Below, in pieces: positions 1 through 7,284 of a stretch of 22,231 nucleotides of DNA. How positions within the stretch are numbered: position 1 is the stretch's first letter; every line of letters starts with the position of its first letter. A program made the translations under genes and the position numbers. The DNA is taken from assembly GCA_015229095.1 (NCBI GenBank), contig JADGCE010000029.1:1-22231 (forward strand), given 5' to 3'. The DNA is from Magnetococcales bacterium (lineage in GTDB: Bacteria > Pseudomonadota > Magnetococcia > Magnetococcales > Magnetaquicoccaceae). Below the pieces are notes generated by a model. It had not been told where the DNA came from. It saw only the letters and a program-made list of their open reading frames with translations, and searched no databases.

Positions 1-91
1 GTCGCATAAGATGTATTATGTTAAATAGGATGCGGCACGACACCCAGCCCCCATACTTCCCCTGGCAGCCCCGTCCGGCTCAGCAGAGCGA

Positions 92-979
92 TCAGGCCGC
101 CTTGACGGCCACCGGCGTCAGATAAATCTGGATCTCGCTCTGGCTGTCTTCCATGCCACGGGCAATCTTGTCTTTCAACACGTCAACGATCAGGTCGCCC
201 TCATACACTTTGAGTCGCCCATCCACCTGAACGTTGAGAACCACATGGAGGGCCTCTCCCATGATCCTGGCGCGCAGATAGGCAACCCCCAGTACCCCAG
301 GGGACTGTTTGGCAATGCGATAGATTTTTTCCAGCCGCTCCCGATCAGGCATGGTATCCATCAACCCCTGGATGGCATCCACGATCAGCTCAAAGCCGAT
401 ATGGAAGACGATCAAAGCGAGAACCACGCTGGCCAGGGGATCGGCGATGGGAAAGCCAAAGGTGGCAAAGATCAAGCCAATCAGCACGCCAATCGAAGAG
501 ATGGCATCGGAACGGTTATCCCAGGCGTTGGCCATGATGGCGGGACTGTTCAACTCCGTTGCCACACAGCGTTGATCGCGGAACATGATTTCGTTGGCAA
601 TGATGGAGATGATGGCACCAAAAACCGCGATACGGCTGGGTGCTGTGTAGTCACCGGAGATGACGGCACTGACGGAACTCCACAAAAGCGCGGATGCACC
701 GGAAGTCAGGATCAAACCGATGAGAAATGCAGAAAGAAACTGAACTTTACCATGCCCATAGGCATGGTCTGCATCGGCAGGTGCGTTGGAAATCCGCACG
801 CTGATCGTGGTCATGATGGCGGCGATGACATCTGCCCCGGAGTGGAAGGCATCGGCTACCAGGGCCGTACTGCCCGTCATGAGACCCAAGCCGCCCTTGA
901 AAAGAACGAGGGATCCATTGACGGCGATCGCATAGTTGATCACCACATGGCGACACTGGCCACAATAAGGAAATTTCAT
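92..979 (-). CDS. MamB-like cation diffusion facilitator (CDF) transporter
   Basis: This is a 295-aa CDF-family divalent metal/proton antiporter of the inner membrane. Start: ATG at 979 (MKFPYCGQC) has GGGGAG about 5 nt upstream; an open frame reaches 1081 but its extra residues are low-complexity and unlike the family. Visible motifs: CxxC at C6/C9; TM2 with D43, H46 and D50 (VADAFHSGADV); the YGHGK loop at 74-78; TM5 with D154 and D158 (ANAWDNRSDAISS); GFPIAD at 175-180; and a C-terminal cytosolic domain. The N-terminal CxxC, LFKGxLGLM and NSPAIxANAWDNRSDA match, from memory, the magnetosome iron transporter MamB better than FieF or generic CDFs. D50 and D154 agree with MamB metal sites, but V247 stands where MamB has a cytosolic-domain Asp. 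No other magnetosome gene is visible, although the left neighbour is cut off. CDF membership is certain; a magnetosome role is an inference. Confidence 0.85.
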   Translation of the reverse strand: MKFPYCGQCRHVVINYAIAVNGSLVLFKGGLGLMTGSTALVADAFHSGADVIAAIMTTISVRISNAPADADHAYGHGKVQFLSAFLIGLILTSGASALLWSSVSAVISGDYTAPSRIAVFGAIISIIANEIMFRDQRCVATELNSPAIMANAWDNRSDAISSIGVLIGLIFATFGFPIADPLASVVLALIVFHIGFELIVDAIQGLMDTMPDRERLEKIYRIAKQSPGVLGVAYLRARIMGEALHVVLNVQVDGRLKVYEGDLIVDVLKDKIARGMEDSQSEIQIYLTPVAVKAA

Positions 980-1069
980 GCGCGCTCCCCGGTGACACCG
1001 GCTCGGGAGATGGGGTTGACGGAAGCAAGGGATGCCGACGGCGCACTGCCAGAGTACCAGCGGCGGCCT

Positions 1070-1098
1070 CTTGTACCACAAGGTGGGGTGTTTTTCAA
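1070..1098 (-). promoter_or_regulatory. Predicted sigma70 promoter of the mamB-like gene
   Basis: Read on the minus strand: -35 TTGAAA (1098-1093), a 17-bp spacer and -10 TACAAG (1075-1070). The -35 matches consensus at 5/6 and the -10 at 4/6. It would give a leader of about 85 nt before the ATG at 979. It faces away from the metG promoter, so the two genes diverge. Confidence 0.4.
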
Positions 1099-1139
1099 AT
1101 CAAAAAGTGCCGAATTGGGGATAATCGCATCCTGGCCGC

Positions 1140-1168
1140 TTGCCGAATGGCCATTTGCTGCATAGAAT
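1140..1168 (+). promoter_or_regulatory. Predicted sigma70 promoter of metG
   Basis: -35 TTGCCG (1140-1145), a 17-bp spacer and -10 TAGAAT (1163-1168, 5/6 to consensus). Transcription would begin near 1175, leaving a leader of about 40 nt to the metG ATG at 1216. This supports the 1216 start over an upstream in-frame ATG at 1147, which lies inside the promoter. Confidence 0.5.
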
Positions 1169-1215
1169 CCCCCTGCATCTTTCGCCTTCATTGTTTGCCT
1201 CAGGGAAAAACAGTC

Positions 1216-3279
1216 ATGACACGTCGTATCTTGGTCACCAGTGCCCTCCCCTATGCCAACGGTTCCATTCATTTGGGCCATTTGGTGGAATATATCCAGA
1301 CCGACATCTGGGTGCGGTTTCAGAAGCTGCAAGGCCATGATTGCCTGTATGTCTGCGCCGATGACACCCACGGAACGCCGATCATGATCCGTGCCCGCAA
1401 CGAGGGGATCACACCGGAAGCCCTGGTTCAGCGGATGCATCAGGAACACCAGGCCGATTTTCAGGCCTTTGCCATCGCTTTTGACAACTATCACAGTACC
1501 CACTCCGAAGAAAACCGCCTTTTGGCCGAGGAGGTTTACCGCAACAACCGTGCGGCGGGACATATTGCCGTGGCGACGGTGCATCAGGCGTACTGCAATA
1601 AGGACGCCATGTTTTTGCCCGATCGTTTTATCCGTGGCACCTGTCCAAGCTGTGGTGCGTTGGATCAATACGGAGATGCCTGCGAGCACTGCTCTGCCAC
1701 CTACTCTCCCCTGGATCTGAAACAGGCCGCCTGCGCCCTCTGCGGAGAGAAACCGGTGCAAAACTCCTCGGAACATCTCTTTTTCCAGTTGTCCCGTTTT
1801 GAGGCATTCCTGAAAGAGTGGACCCGTTCCGGCACATTGCAACCGGAAATGGCCAACAAGCTGGAGGAATGGTTTTCCAGTGGTCTGAAAGATTGGGATA
1901 TTTCCCGTGATGCCCCCTATTTTGGCTTTGCCATTCCCGACATGCCGGATAAATATTTTTATGTCTGGCTGGATGCCCCCATCGGCTATATGGCCTCCAC
2001 ATGGCACTTGTGCAAGCGATCAGGGCGCGACTTTGATGCCTATTGGCGACCGGGGAGTACGGCGGAGGTTTACCATTTTATTGGCAAGGATATTCTCTAT
2101 TTTCACACCCTGTTCTGGCCTGCCATGCTGCAGGGAGCCGGTTTTCGCACCCCCACGGCCGTCTTCGCCCACGGTTTTTTGACCGTCAATGGCCAAAAAA
2201 TGTCCAAATCCCGCGGGACGTTCATCAACGCCAGAACGTATCTGGATTTTCTGGATCCCGAATATTTGCGCTACTATTACGCCTGCAAGCTGACTGGACG
2301 GGTGGATGATCTGGACTTGAATCTGGAGGATTTTATCCTGCGGGTCAATGCGGACATGGTCGGCAAAGTGGTCAACCTGGCGGCCCGTACCGCCGGTTTT
2401 TTGCACAAGCAGTTTCAGGGTCAACTCAGTGCCCCCTATCCTGAGGATGGGGGACTCTATACGACGTTTGTCCAGGCGGGAGAGGAGATTGCCCAGTTTT
2501 ATGAGGCGCGGGAATACGCCAGGGCCATACGACTCATCATGGCCCTGGCGGATAGTGCCAACCGCTATATCGAGGTCCGGGCCCCCTGGAATCTTGCCAA
2601 ACAAAACCAGTGGGTTGCGTTGCAGGAGAGCTGTTCTGTGGCCATCAATCTGTTTCGTGTGTTGATGACCTATCTGGCTCCCGTGCTGCCGGTCATGGCG
2701 GAGAAGGTGCGGCATTTGTTGAATCTGCCGGAGTTGAGCTGGGCAGGCCGCTGCGTGCCCCTCTCTGGGAGTTCCATTCAGGAATTCAAACATTTGATGG
2801 CGCGGATCGATCCCAAACAGGTGGAGGCCATGCTGGCCGCCTCCCGCCCCTCCTCCCCGGAGTCGGCAGCCCCTCCTCCCGCCGCCGCCCATCCCTCCGC
2901 TTCGGAGTCGGCCTCCCCTCCTCCCGCCCCCTCCTCCCCACCCATCACCCTGGAGACCTTCACCCAGGTGGATCTGCGGGTGGCCAGAATTCTGCAAGCC
3001 GAACAGGTGCCGGGGGCCGACAAACTGCTCAAACTCACCCTGGATGTCGGGGTGTTGGGACAACGCACTGTTTTTGCCGGCATTCGCGCCGCCTACACAC
3101 CCGAATCCCTGCACAACCGCCTGACCGTTGTGGTGGCCAACCTGGCACCCCGCAAGATGAAATTCGGTCTCTCCGAGGGGATGGTGCTGGCAGCCAGCCA
3201 CGGGCAGGGTGCCGACAAAACCGCCCTCTATCTGCTGGCAGCGGATTCAGGTGCCGAACCTGGCATGCGGATCCAATAG
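1216..3279 (+). CDS. metG: Methionine--tRNA ligase (long MetG with C-terminal tRNA-binding domain)
   Basis: This 687-aa protein charges tRNA-Met with methionine in the cytoplasm. Start: ATG at 1216 (MTRRILVTSALPYANG) with AGGGA 9 nt upstream; the extra N-terminal residues from an ATG at 1147 do not fit the family. Domains: class I Rossmann fold with HLGH (19-22), a zinc-binding connective peptide with four CxxC-type pairs' cysteines at C143/C146, C156/C159 and a further C173/C176, the KMSKS loop (328-332), the anticodon-binding helical domain, a Ser/Pro/Ala linker encoded by an internal DNA duplication, and a C-terminal Trbp111-type OB fold (FTQVDLRVARI, RKMKFGLSEGM) that strengthens tRNA binding and dimerisation. 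The length is normal for the long E. coli-type enzyme. It converges with the ymdB-family gene with only 21 nt between stops. Confidence 0.97.
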   Translation: MTRRILVTSALPYANGSIHLGHLVEYIQTDIWVRFQKLQGHDCLYVCADDTHGTPIMIRARNEGITPEALVQRMHQEHQADFQAFAIAFDNYHSTHSEENRLLAEEVYRNNRAAGHIAVATVHQAYCNKDAMFLPDRFIRGTCPSCGALDQYGDACEHCSATYSPLDLKQAACALCGEKPVQNSSEHLFFQLSRFEAFLKEWTRSGTLQPEMANKLEEWFSSGLKDWDISRDAPYFGFAIPDMPDKYFYVWLDAPIGYMASTWHLCKRSGRDFDAYWRPGSTAEVYHFIGKDILYFHTLFWPAMLQGAGFRTPTAVFAHGFLTVNGQKMSKSRGTFINARTYLDFLDPEYLRYYYACKLTGRVDDLDLNLEDFILRVNADMVGKVVNLAARTAGFLHKQFQGQLSAPYPEDGGLYTTFVQAGEEIAQFYEAREYARAIRLIMALADSANRYIEVRAPWNLAKQNQWVALQESCSVAINLFRVLMTYLAPVLPVMAEKVRHLLNLPELSWAGRCVPLSGSSIQEFKHLMARIDPKQVEAMLAASRPSSPESAAPPPAAAHPSASESASPPPAPSSPPITLETFTQVDLRVARILQAEQVPGADKLLKLTLDVGVLGQRTVFAGIRAAYTPESLHNRLTVVVANLAPRKMKFGLSEGMVLAASHGQGADKTALYLLAADSGAEPGMRIQ
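2858..2928 (+). repeat. Imperfect 26-bp direct duplication in the metG linker
   Basis: Bases 2858-2883 recur at 2903-2928 with 24/26 identity (differences at two adjacent bases) and stay in frame. They encode the Ser/Glu/Ala/Pro-rich hinge between the anticodon-binding body and the tRNA-binding OB domain of MetG. Surrounding C-rich triplets suggest growth by slippage. Confidence 0.8.
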
Positions 3280-3300
3280 CAGGCGGTATGCCGAGTGGTT

Positions 3301-4131
3301 TTACAGGCCGGTGTTGTGCAGATCCGCGCCCAGGCGGACGGGGATGATCTGCTGGCACAGACCGCCCTGCCGTGCCAGCGTCACAATGGCACCACACAGG
3401 GCCCCCTCCTCCTGGGCCTGCTCAAAATGGGTGGGCATCTGTTTGAGAAAGCGGGGTAAAACCGATTCCGCCTTCATGCCGATGACCGAGCGATAACAGC
3501 CTGTCATCCCCACATCCGTTTGAAAGGCTGTGCCCTTGGGCAGGAGATGGTGGTCAGCGGTCGGTACATGGGTATGTGTGCCCAGCACCGCCGAAACCCG
3601 TCCATCCAAATGGTGCGCCATGGCCCTTTTTTCCGAAGTGGCCTCCCCGTGCATGTCGACGATGATGGCATCCACATCCCGCCCCAGGGCGGTCTGTTCC
3701 AGAAAGCGGTCCACCCCCTGGAAAGGACAATCCGCCCCATCCATGAATACCCGACCGATCAGGTTGACCACCGCCACCCGCATGTGACAGGGGGTGGTAA
3801 AAAGGAGGCTGCCCCGACCAGGCACTCCAGGCGGATAGTTCAAGGGGCGCAGCAGACGGCCATTGCTCTCCAGATAGGGAATAATCTCCTTGTATTTCCA
3901 GACATGGTTGCCCGTAGTGACGACATCGACGCCACACTGAAACAGTTCATCGGCCACCGAGGGGGTAATGCCGATACCCCCGGCACTGTTTTCGGCGTTG
4001 GCGATCACCATCGCCAAGCCGTGGGCCGCCTTTAATGGTTCCAGATGGCGAGCCAGAGCCCGACGTCCGGACTTGCCAAAGATATCGCCAATGAATAAAA
4101 TCTTCACGGTCGCCGTCGGGGATGCCTGCAT
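3301..4131 (-). CDS. ymdB: YmdB-family metallophosphoesterase (TIGR00282)
   Basis: A 276-aa cytoplasmic dinuclear metal phosphodiesterase. Characterised members hydrolyse 2',3'-cyclic nucleotides; the physiological substrate here is unknown. Metal and active-site residues visible: D16 (FIGDIFGKSGRRAL), N45/E47/N48 (NAENSAGGIGIT), N75/H76 (TGNHVW), H161 (DMHGEATSEK), H186 and H188 (LGTHTHVPTAD). DVGMTG and a Tyr/Arg-containing tail match the family. ATG at 4131 has GAGG 5 nt upstream; the family core begins at V9, so the first eight residues are a short extension. It lies 84 nt downstream of the cytochrome gene on the same strand and may be cotranscribed with it. The gene symbol follows the B. 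subtilis family name. Confidence 0.92.
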   Translation of the reverse strand: MQASPTATVKILFIGDIFGKSGRRALARHLEPLKAAHGLAMVIANAENSAGGIGITPSVADELFQCGVDVVTTGNHVWKYKEIIPYLESNGRLLRPLNYPPGVPGRGSLLFTTPCHMRVAVVNLIGRVFMDGADCPFQGVDRFLEQTALGRDVDAIIVDMHGEATSEKRAMAHHLDGRVSAVLGTHTHVPTADHHLLPKGTAFQTDVGMTGCYRSVIGMKAESVLPRFLKQMPTHFEQAQEEGALCGAIVTLARQGGLCQQIIPVRLGADLHNTGL

Positions 4132-4215
4132 GGCCGCCTCGTTGTTGTGTGCAAGGGTTGAACAGCGCCGACTGCGCCGGGGCTTGCAAAAGTTTGATCA
4201 GAATGTCAGCAGGCC

Positions 4216-4527
4216 CTAGGGAAATTTGTAAAAGGCGCGGTTCAAATATTCGACCACGTTGGCCTCATCTTCCGGCCACCACTGGGTATTGAGCACCTGT
4301 TGGTTGCAGAAGGAGACTTGGCTTTTCAATTTTTCCAGGGAGGTCATGCGGCGCTCCTTCCGGGTGTAGAGGCTGTTGGCGTCGCCGTTGGCTTTGCTGG
4401 CGTGACAGTTGGTCATGCAGCTGGGATCGTGCAGCAGCTTGCCCTTCTCCGCATCGGCGGCGCGACCGGGGCTGGCTGTGCCGATGGCCATGGTCAACAG
4501 CACGGTAAACAGACAGGCTTTTTTCAT
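4216..4527 (-). CDS. Small periplasmic c-type cytochrome with CX3CH heme motif
   Basis: A 103-aa exported protein. Residues 1 to about 23 form a Sec signal peptide (MKK, hydrophobic core, GRA/AD cleavage). The mature part resembles a small single-heme cytochrome c family with a GKxLHDxxC start, a YTRxxRRxxSLxxLxxQV centre and a WxPEDExxVVEYLNxxFYKF end. The heme site reads C37-M-T-N-C41-H42, that is CX3CH rather than CX2CH. M61 is one possible distal ligand. ATG at 4527 has AGGA 7 nt upstream. It diverges from panE with only 33 nt between starts, so the two promoters must overlap or lie within coding sequence. Its electron-transfer partner is unknown. Confidence 0.85.
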   Translation of the reverse strand: MKKACLFTVLLTMAIGTASPGRAADAEKGKLLHDPSCMTNCHASKANGDANSLYTRKERRMTSLEKLKSQVSFCNQQVLNTQWWPEDEANVVEYLNRAFYKFP

Positions 4528-4560
4528 TATCAATCCTTTTGTAGACAAGAGTGGACAGTC

Positions 4561-5550
4561 ATGGAACTGGACAGCGCATCTCCCCCTCCCTCCCCCACCC
4601 ATCGCCCGGTAGAGGTGTTGGTGGTGGGCACGGGCGCGGTGGGTGGTTACTATGCGGCCCAGTTGGCCAAAGCGGGCGCACGGGTCTCCACCACCCACCG
4701 ATCCGATCTGATGGTGGTGCGGGAGCAGGGCATTCATATCGACGCACTGCATGGGCCCCAGCATTTTCGGCCAGCCCAGGTGTTGGCGGAGGTGGCCGAG
4801 TTTGCAGGCTCCCCGGACTATATCCTGGTCGCCCTGAAAGTGTTGGAGGAGATCCCCACGGCAGAGCTGATCCGCCCGGCGGTCGGAGCAGAGACCGCCA
4901 TTCTGTTGTTGCAAAACGGCGTGAACATTGAGGAGCCGGTGGCCGAGGCCTTTCCGGCCAACGAGCTGCTGAGCGGGCTGGCCTTTGTCTGCCTCAACCG
5001 CACCGCCCCCGGCCATATCCGGCACACATGCTACGGCCACCTGAATATTGGCCGCTTTCCCGGCGGTCCCTCTGCGGCGGCAGAACGGCTGGCGCAACTT
5101 TTCGTGGCGGCCGGAACACCCTGCGCGGTGACAGAAAACATTGCCCTGGAACGATGGAAAAAGCTGGTGTGGAACGCCGCCTTCAATCCCCTCTCCGTGC
5201 TGGGACAGGCCACCACCCGCGCCATCCTTGACCAGCCCGAGAGCGCGCAGCTGGCCCAACAAATCATGACGGAAGTGTGTGCCATTGCCACCGCCTGCGG
5301 CTTCCCCCTGGGGGAGGAAACGGTTCAGAAAAACCTGCAGGCCACCCGCCGCATGCAACCCTACCAAACCAGTATGTTGCTGGATGATCAGGCGGGACGA
5401 TCCATGGAGGTCGAGGCCATTTTGGGCAACGCCGTCCGCGCCGGCAGGCGGCACCGGGTCGCCACCCCTGGCCTGGAGTGCCTCTACGCCCTGATGTCAC
5501 TGCGCGTCAAGCAGAGCACCTCCGGGAATCGCCCGGTCACGCATCAATAG
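4561..5550 (+). CDS. panE: 2-dehydropantoate 2-reductase (ketopantoate reductase)
   Basis: A 329-aa cytoplasmic NADPH-dependent enzyme reducing ketopantoate to pantoate in pantothenate/CoA synthesis. The N-terminal Rossmann fold has VVGTGAVGGYYAAQLAKAGA (21-40). ALKVLEE (91-97) and LLLQNGV (116-122) follow the family. The helical C-terminal domain carries the catalytic-lysine region WKKLVWNAAFNPLS (K201, N209) and the substrate-binding stretch SMLLDDQAGRSMEVEAILG, whose acidic residues near 283-285 correspond to the conserved Glu. ATG at 4561 follows a GAGTGGA-type ribosome-binding site; an extension of about 16 residues precedes the fold. The family includes reductases of uncertain substrate, so the precise substrate is less certain than the fold. 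Its 3' end overlaps the opposing 51-codon ORF by 7 nt. Confidence 0.88.
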   Translation: MELDSASPPPSPTHRPVEVLVVGTGAVGGYYAAQLAKAGARVSTTHRSDLMVVREQGIHIDALHGPQHFRPAQVLAEVAEFAGSPDYILVALKVLEEIPTAELIRPAVGAETAILLLQNGVNIEEPVAEAFPANELLSGLAFVCLNRTAPGHIRHTCYGHLNIGRFPGGPSAAAERLAQLFVAAGTPCAVTENIALERWKKLVWNAAFNPLSVLGQATTRAILDQPESAQLAQQIMTEVCAIATACGFPLGEETVQKNLQATRRMQPYQTSMLLDDQAGRSMEVEAILGNAVRAGRRHRVATPGLECLYALMSLRVKQSTSGNRPVTHQ

Positions 5551-5699
5551 GTTTTTAACCAACTCATCAAGATATAGGCTTGAATCAAAGAGATGGCGAT
5601 CAGGCCATAGGTGCCGCTGACACACACAAAGGACAAAAATTTGACCAATGTCTCTTGTGCCAGGTCACGGTGTTTGGTGTTTGTAAAATATTTGGACAT
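5544..5699 (-). CDS. Small single-pass membrane protein (51 aa), unrecognised
   Basis: A short ORF from ATG at 5699 to TGA at 5546-5544. The first 20 residues are polar (MSKYFTNTKHRDLAQETLVK). Residues 21-47 form one hydrophobic helix (FLSFVCVSGTYGLIAISLI continuing to ILMSW), and the protein ends LKTY. GGGGAG lies 11 nt upstream of the start. The stop overlaps the convergent panE 3' end by 7 nt. It lies about 218 nt downstream of the H-NOX/PilZ gene on the same strand. I do not recognise a family. The membrane-protein composition and ribosome-binding site suggest it is real, but it could be chance. Confidence 0.45.
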   Translation of the reverse strand: MSKYFTNTKHRDLAQETLVKFLSFVCVSGTYGLIAISLIQAYILMSWLKTY

Positions 5700-5917
5700 G
5701 GTTGCGCTGGCTCCCCGGTGTATGCTGGATGTGTCACGGAAGTGATGTGAGACATTCCGGGGGCTTGTCCGTTCGCCAACAGAATGTCATCGATCTTGCG
5801 CCGTATAACAGCAAGAGCCACGCCAATTTTTGCGCCGATCAAAAATCGCCGCGACCACCGGCAAAAGTTTTGGGTATTGCAGGGTGGTTTCGATGGAACA
5901 TATTATAAATAAATGCT

Positions 5918-7183
5918 TTATTTTTTTATGGATGCGACCAGGGCAGAGAGCCGGCGGTAGGCGATTTGCTCTCTTTCGTGATAGTAGGTTCGCAGAAGAT
6001 GGGCATCGTTGACGGTCAATGGTTTGAAAACGATACGCAGACGGTGACGCTCCTCCTGTTCATCCATATGCAAGAGATTGCCAGCCAGGACTGTTTTGGT
6101 TGTTGGCGCGTCGTGGACAGCGGTGTCAACCTTTTGGGCAGGCAACGAAAAACGCACCTGGATGGGGGCAAACAGCAGGGTTTCATCCAGGAGGGGAGAG
6201 CGGGGCAGAATGATACAAAGGCCCCCTTCCGACAGATTGGCGATCCAACCCCGCACGGTCTGTCTGTTGATCCGTAATTCGATGGCAACGGGCTGGTTGG
6301 GTATGACGCGCGGCACCAGTCGGCGACCCATGGCACCATCGGTGGGCACAAATTCTTGCAGCAGCGCTGTCCCCTGCGTTTGGTCAACGGCGGCCACCAC
6401 AGCCCGCAATCCCTGTGGCAGGTGGGGCAATGCCAGGTAGGTGACCCCCTCCTCCGCCATGGCCGCCAACGATTCCGAACAGATTTGCACCAACACGGAA
6501 TCCGGGCTGTATTTCAGGACCAATCCCTTGTTGACGACCGGAATACCCGAAAATGTGTTAAAAAATCGGATCTCCAGAATGCGGCTGTGCACCATCTGGA
6601 ACTCTCGCACAATGTTGATGTGCTTGGTGAGTGCCGGATCATCCAGGTAGACGGAAAGACGGCACAGCGGGGCATTCTCCAGCAGGCAAAGCCGCTCTTC
6701 GATGCGGATGGGTTCGTTGAAAAAGGCCCCCATGCCCAGCACAATGCCTTTGAACAGCGGGCAGAGTTTGCGTCCGGAGAGATAGGCCACGGCCACCTCC
6801 CCATATTTCAACCGATATGTGCGGATATCCGGGGGGATGACTCCGGTGCTGTGGTTGGCAAAGGCGGTCAGAATTTCTGTGGAGAGCCGTTCCAGGATGT
6901 CCAGAGTGCGCCACTCCTCCTGGATCAAGCCCATGGAACGACCCATGCTGAGCAGTCCGGCACTCATGTGGTGCCCCAACTGTTGCAGGGTCTCCGTCAA
7001 GGGCAGTTGCACAATGCGGGCGACGGCAGCAAACAGATCGATGGCTCCCTCATCCGGATAAAAACGATCCGGTGTAAAGGGTTGTTCCACCAGATTGGCC
7101 TCGCGCATGGCCCTGGACCACGCCCCTGCACCGCAGCGGGACTCCAAAAAATCCTCCATGGCCAAAAAAATTATGCCGTGCAT
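5918..7183 (-). CDS. H-NOX-like (HNOB) domain fused to a PilZ c-di-GMP-binding domain
   Basis: A 421-aa predicted cytoplasmic signalling protein. Residues 1-180 resemble heme-NO/O2-binding (H-NOX/HNOB) domains: MHGIIF start, FLESRCG, a helix ending QQLGHHM, the YxSxR propionate-binding signature Y134-L-S136-G-R138, and GMGAFFNEPI. In the helix where H-NOX proteins carry the proximal heme histidine (DFLxxVH type) this protein reads DILERLS, with S101 at the His position, so ordinary heme ligation is doubtful. Residues ~195-275 form a beta-rich middle part that may be a PilZ N-domain. Residues ~276-400 look like PilZ: R288xxxR292 and N316-x-S318-x-x-G321. This suggests a ligand-sensing input joined directly to a c-di-GMP effector, perhaps controlling motility or adhesion. 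ATG at 7183 is fixed by the MxGIIF start. It diverges from trxB (101 nt between). Confidence 0.8.
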   Translation of the reverse strand: MHGIIFLAMEDFLESRCGAGAWSRAMREANLVEQPFTPDRFYPDEGAIDLFAAVARIVQLPLTETLQQLGHHMSAGLLSMGRSMGLIQEEWRTLDILERLSTEILTAFANHSTGVIPPDIRTYRLKYGEVAVAYLSGRKLCPLFKGIVLGMGAFFNEPIRIEERLCLLENAPLCRLSVYLDDPALTKHINIVREFQMVHSRILEIRFFNTFSGIPVVNKGLVLKYSPDSVLVQICSESLAAMAEEGVTYLALPHLPQGLRAVVAAVDQTQGTALLQEFVPTDGAMGRRLVPRVIPNQPVAIELRINRQTVRGWIANLSEGGLCIILPRSPLLDETLLFAPIQVRFSLPAQKVDTAVHDAPTTKTVLAGNLLHMDEQEERHRLRIVFKPLTVNDAHLLRTYYHEREQIAYRRLSALVASIKK

Positions 7184-7284
7184 CGCTCATCCAACCTCTA
7201 TATCCTCTTGGGGTTTGATTCCGGGATGCTCTCCCGCGATCCCAATCCATATTCAGCGCAATATTTACCTGGAGGTGTGATTCT

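Noticed and set aside
1..1098. A magnetosome gene island
   Set aside because: Only one mamB-like gene is visible and 91 bp lie to its left; an island cannot be claimed from this window.
245..1165. Long plus-strand ORF (306 codons) opposite the mamB-like gene
   Set aside because: It is antisense to a clear CDF gene, is rich in His/Gly/Asp in a shadow-frame pattern and has no recognisable motif.
976..2007. Long minus-strand ORF opposite metG (343 codons)
   Set aside because: Shadow of the metG coding strand; it overlaps the metG start and promoter and has no family features.
5600..5842. Minus-strand ORF of 80 codons
   Set aside because: It starts only at TTG, has no ribosome-binding site and overlaps the better supported 51-codon ORF in another frame.
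6850..6853. H111 of the H-NOX-like domain as the proximal heme ligand
   Set aside because: It lies about ten residues past the expected position, in the loop after the helix. It cannot be excluded without a structure, but the sequence alignment favours S101.
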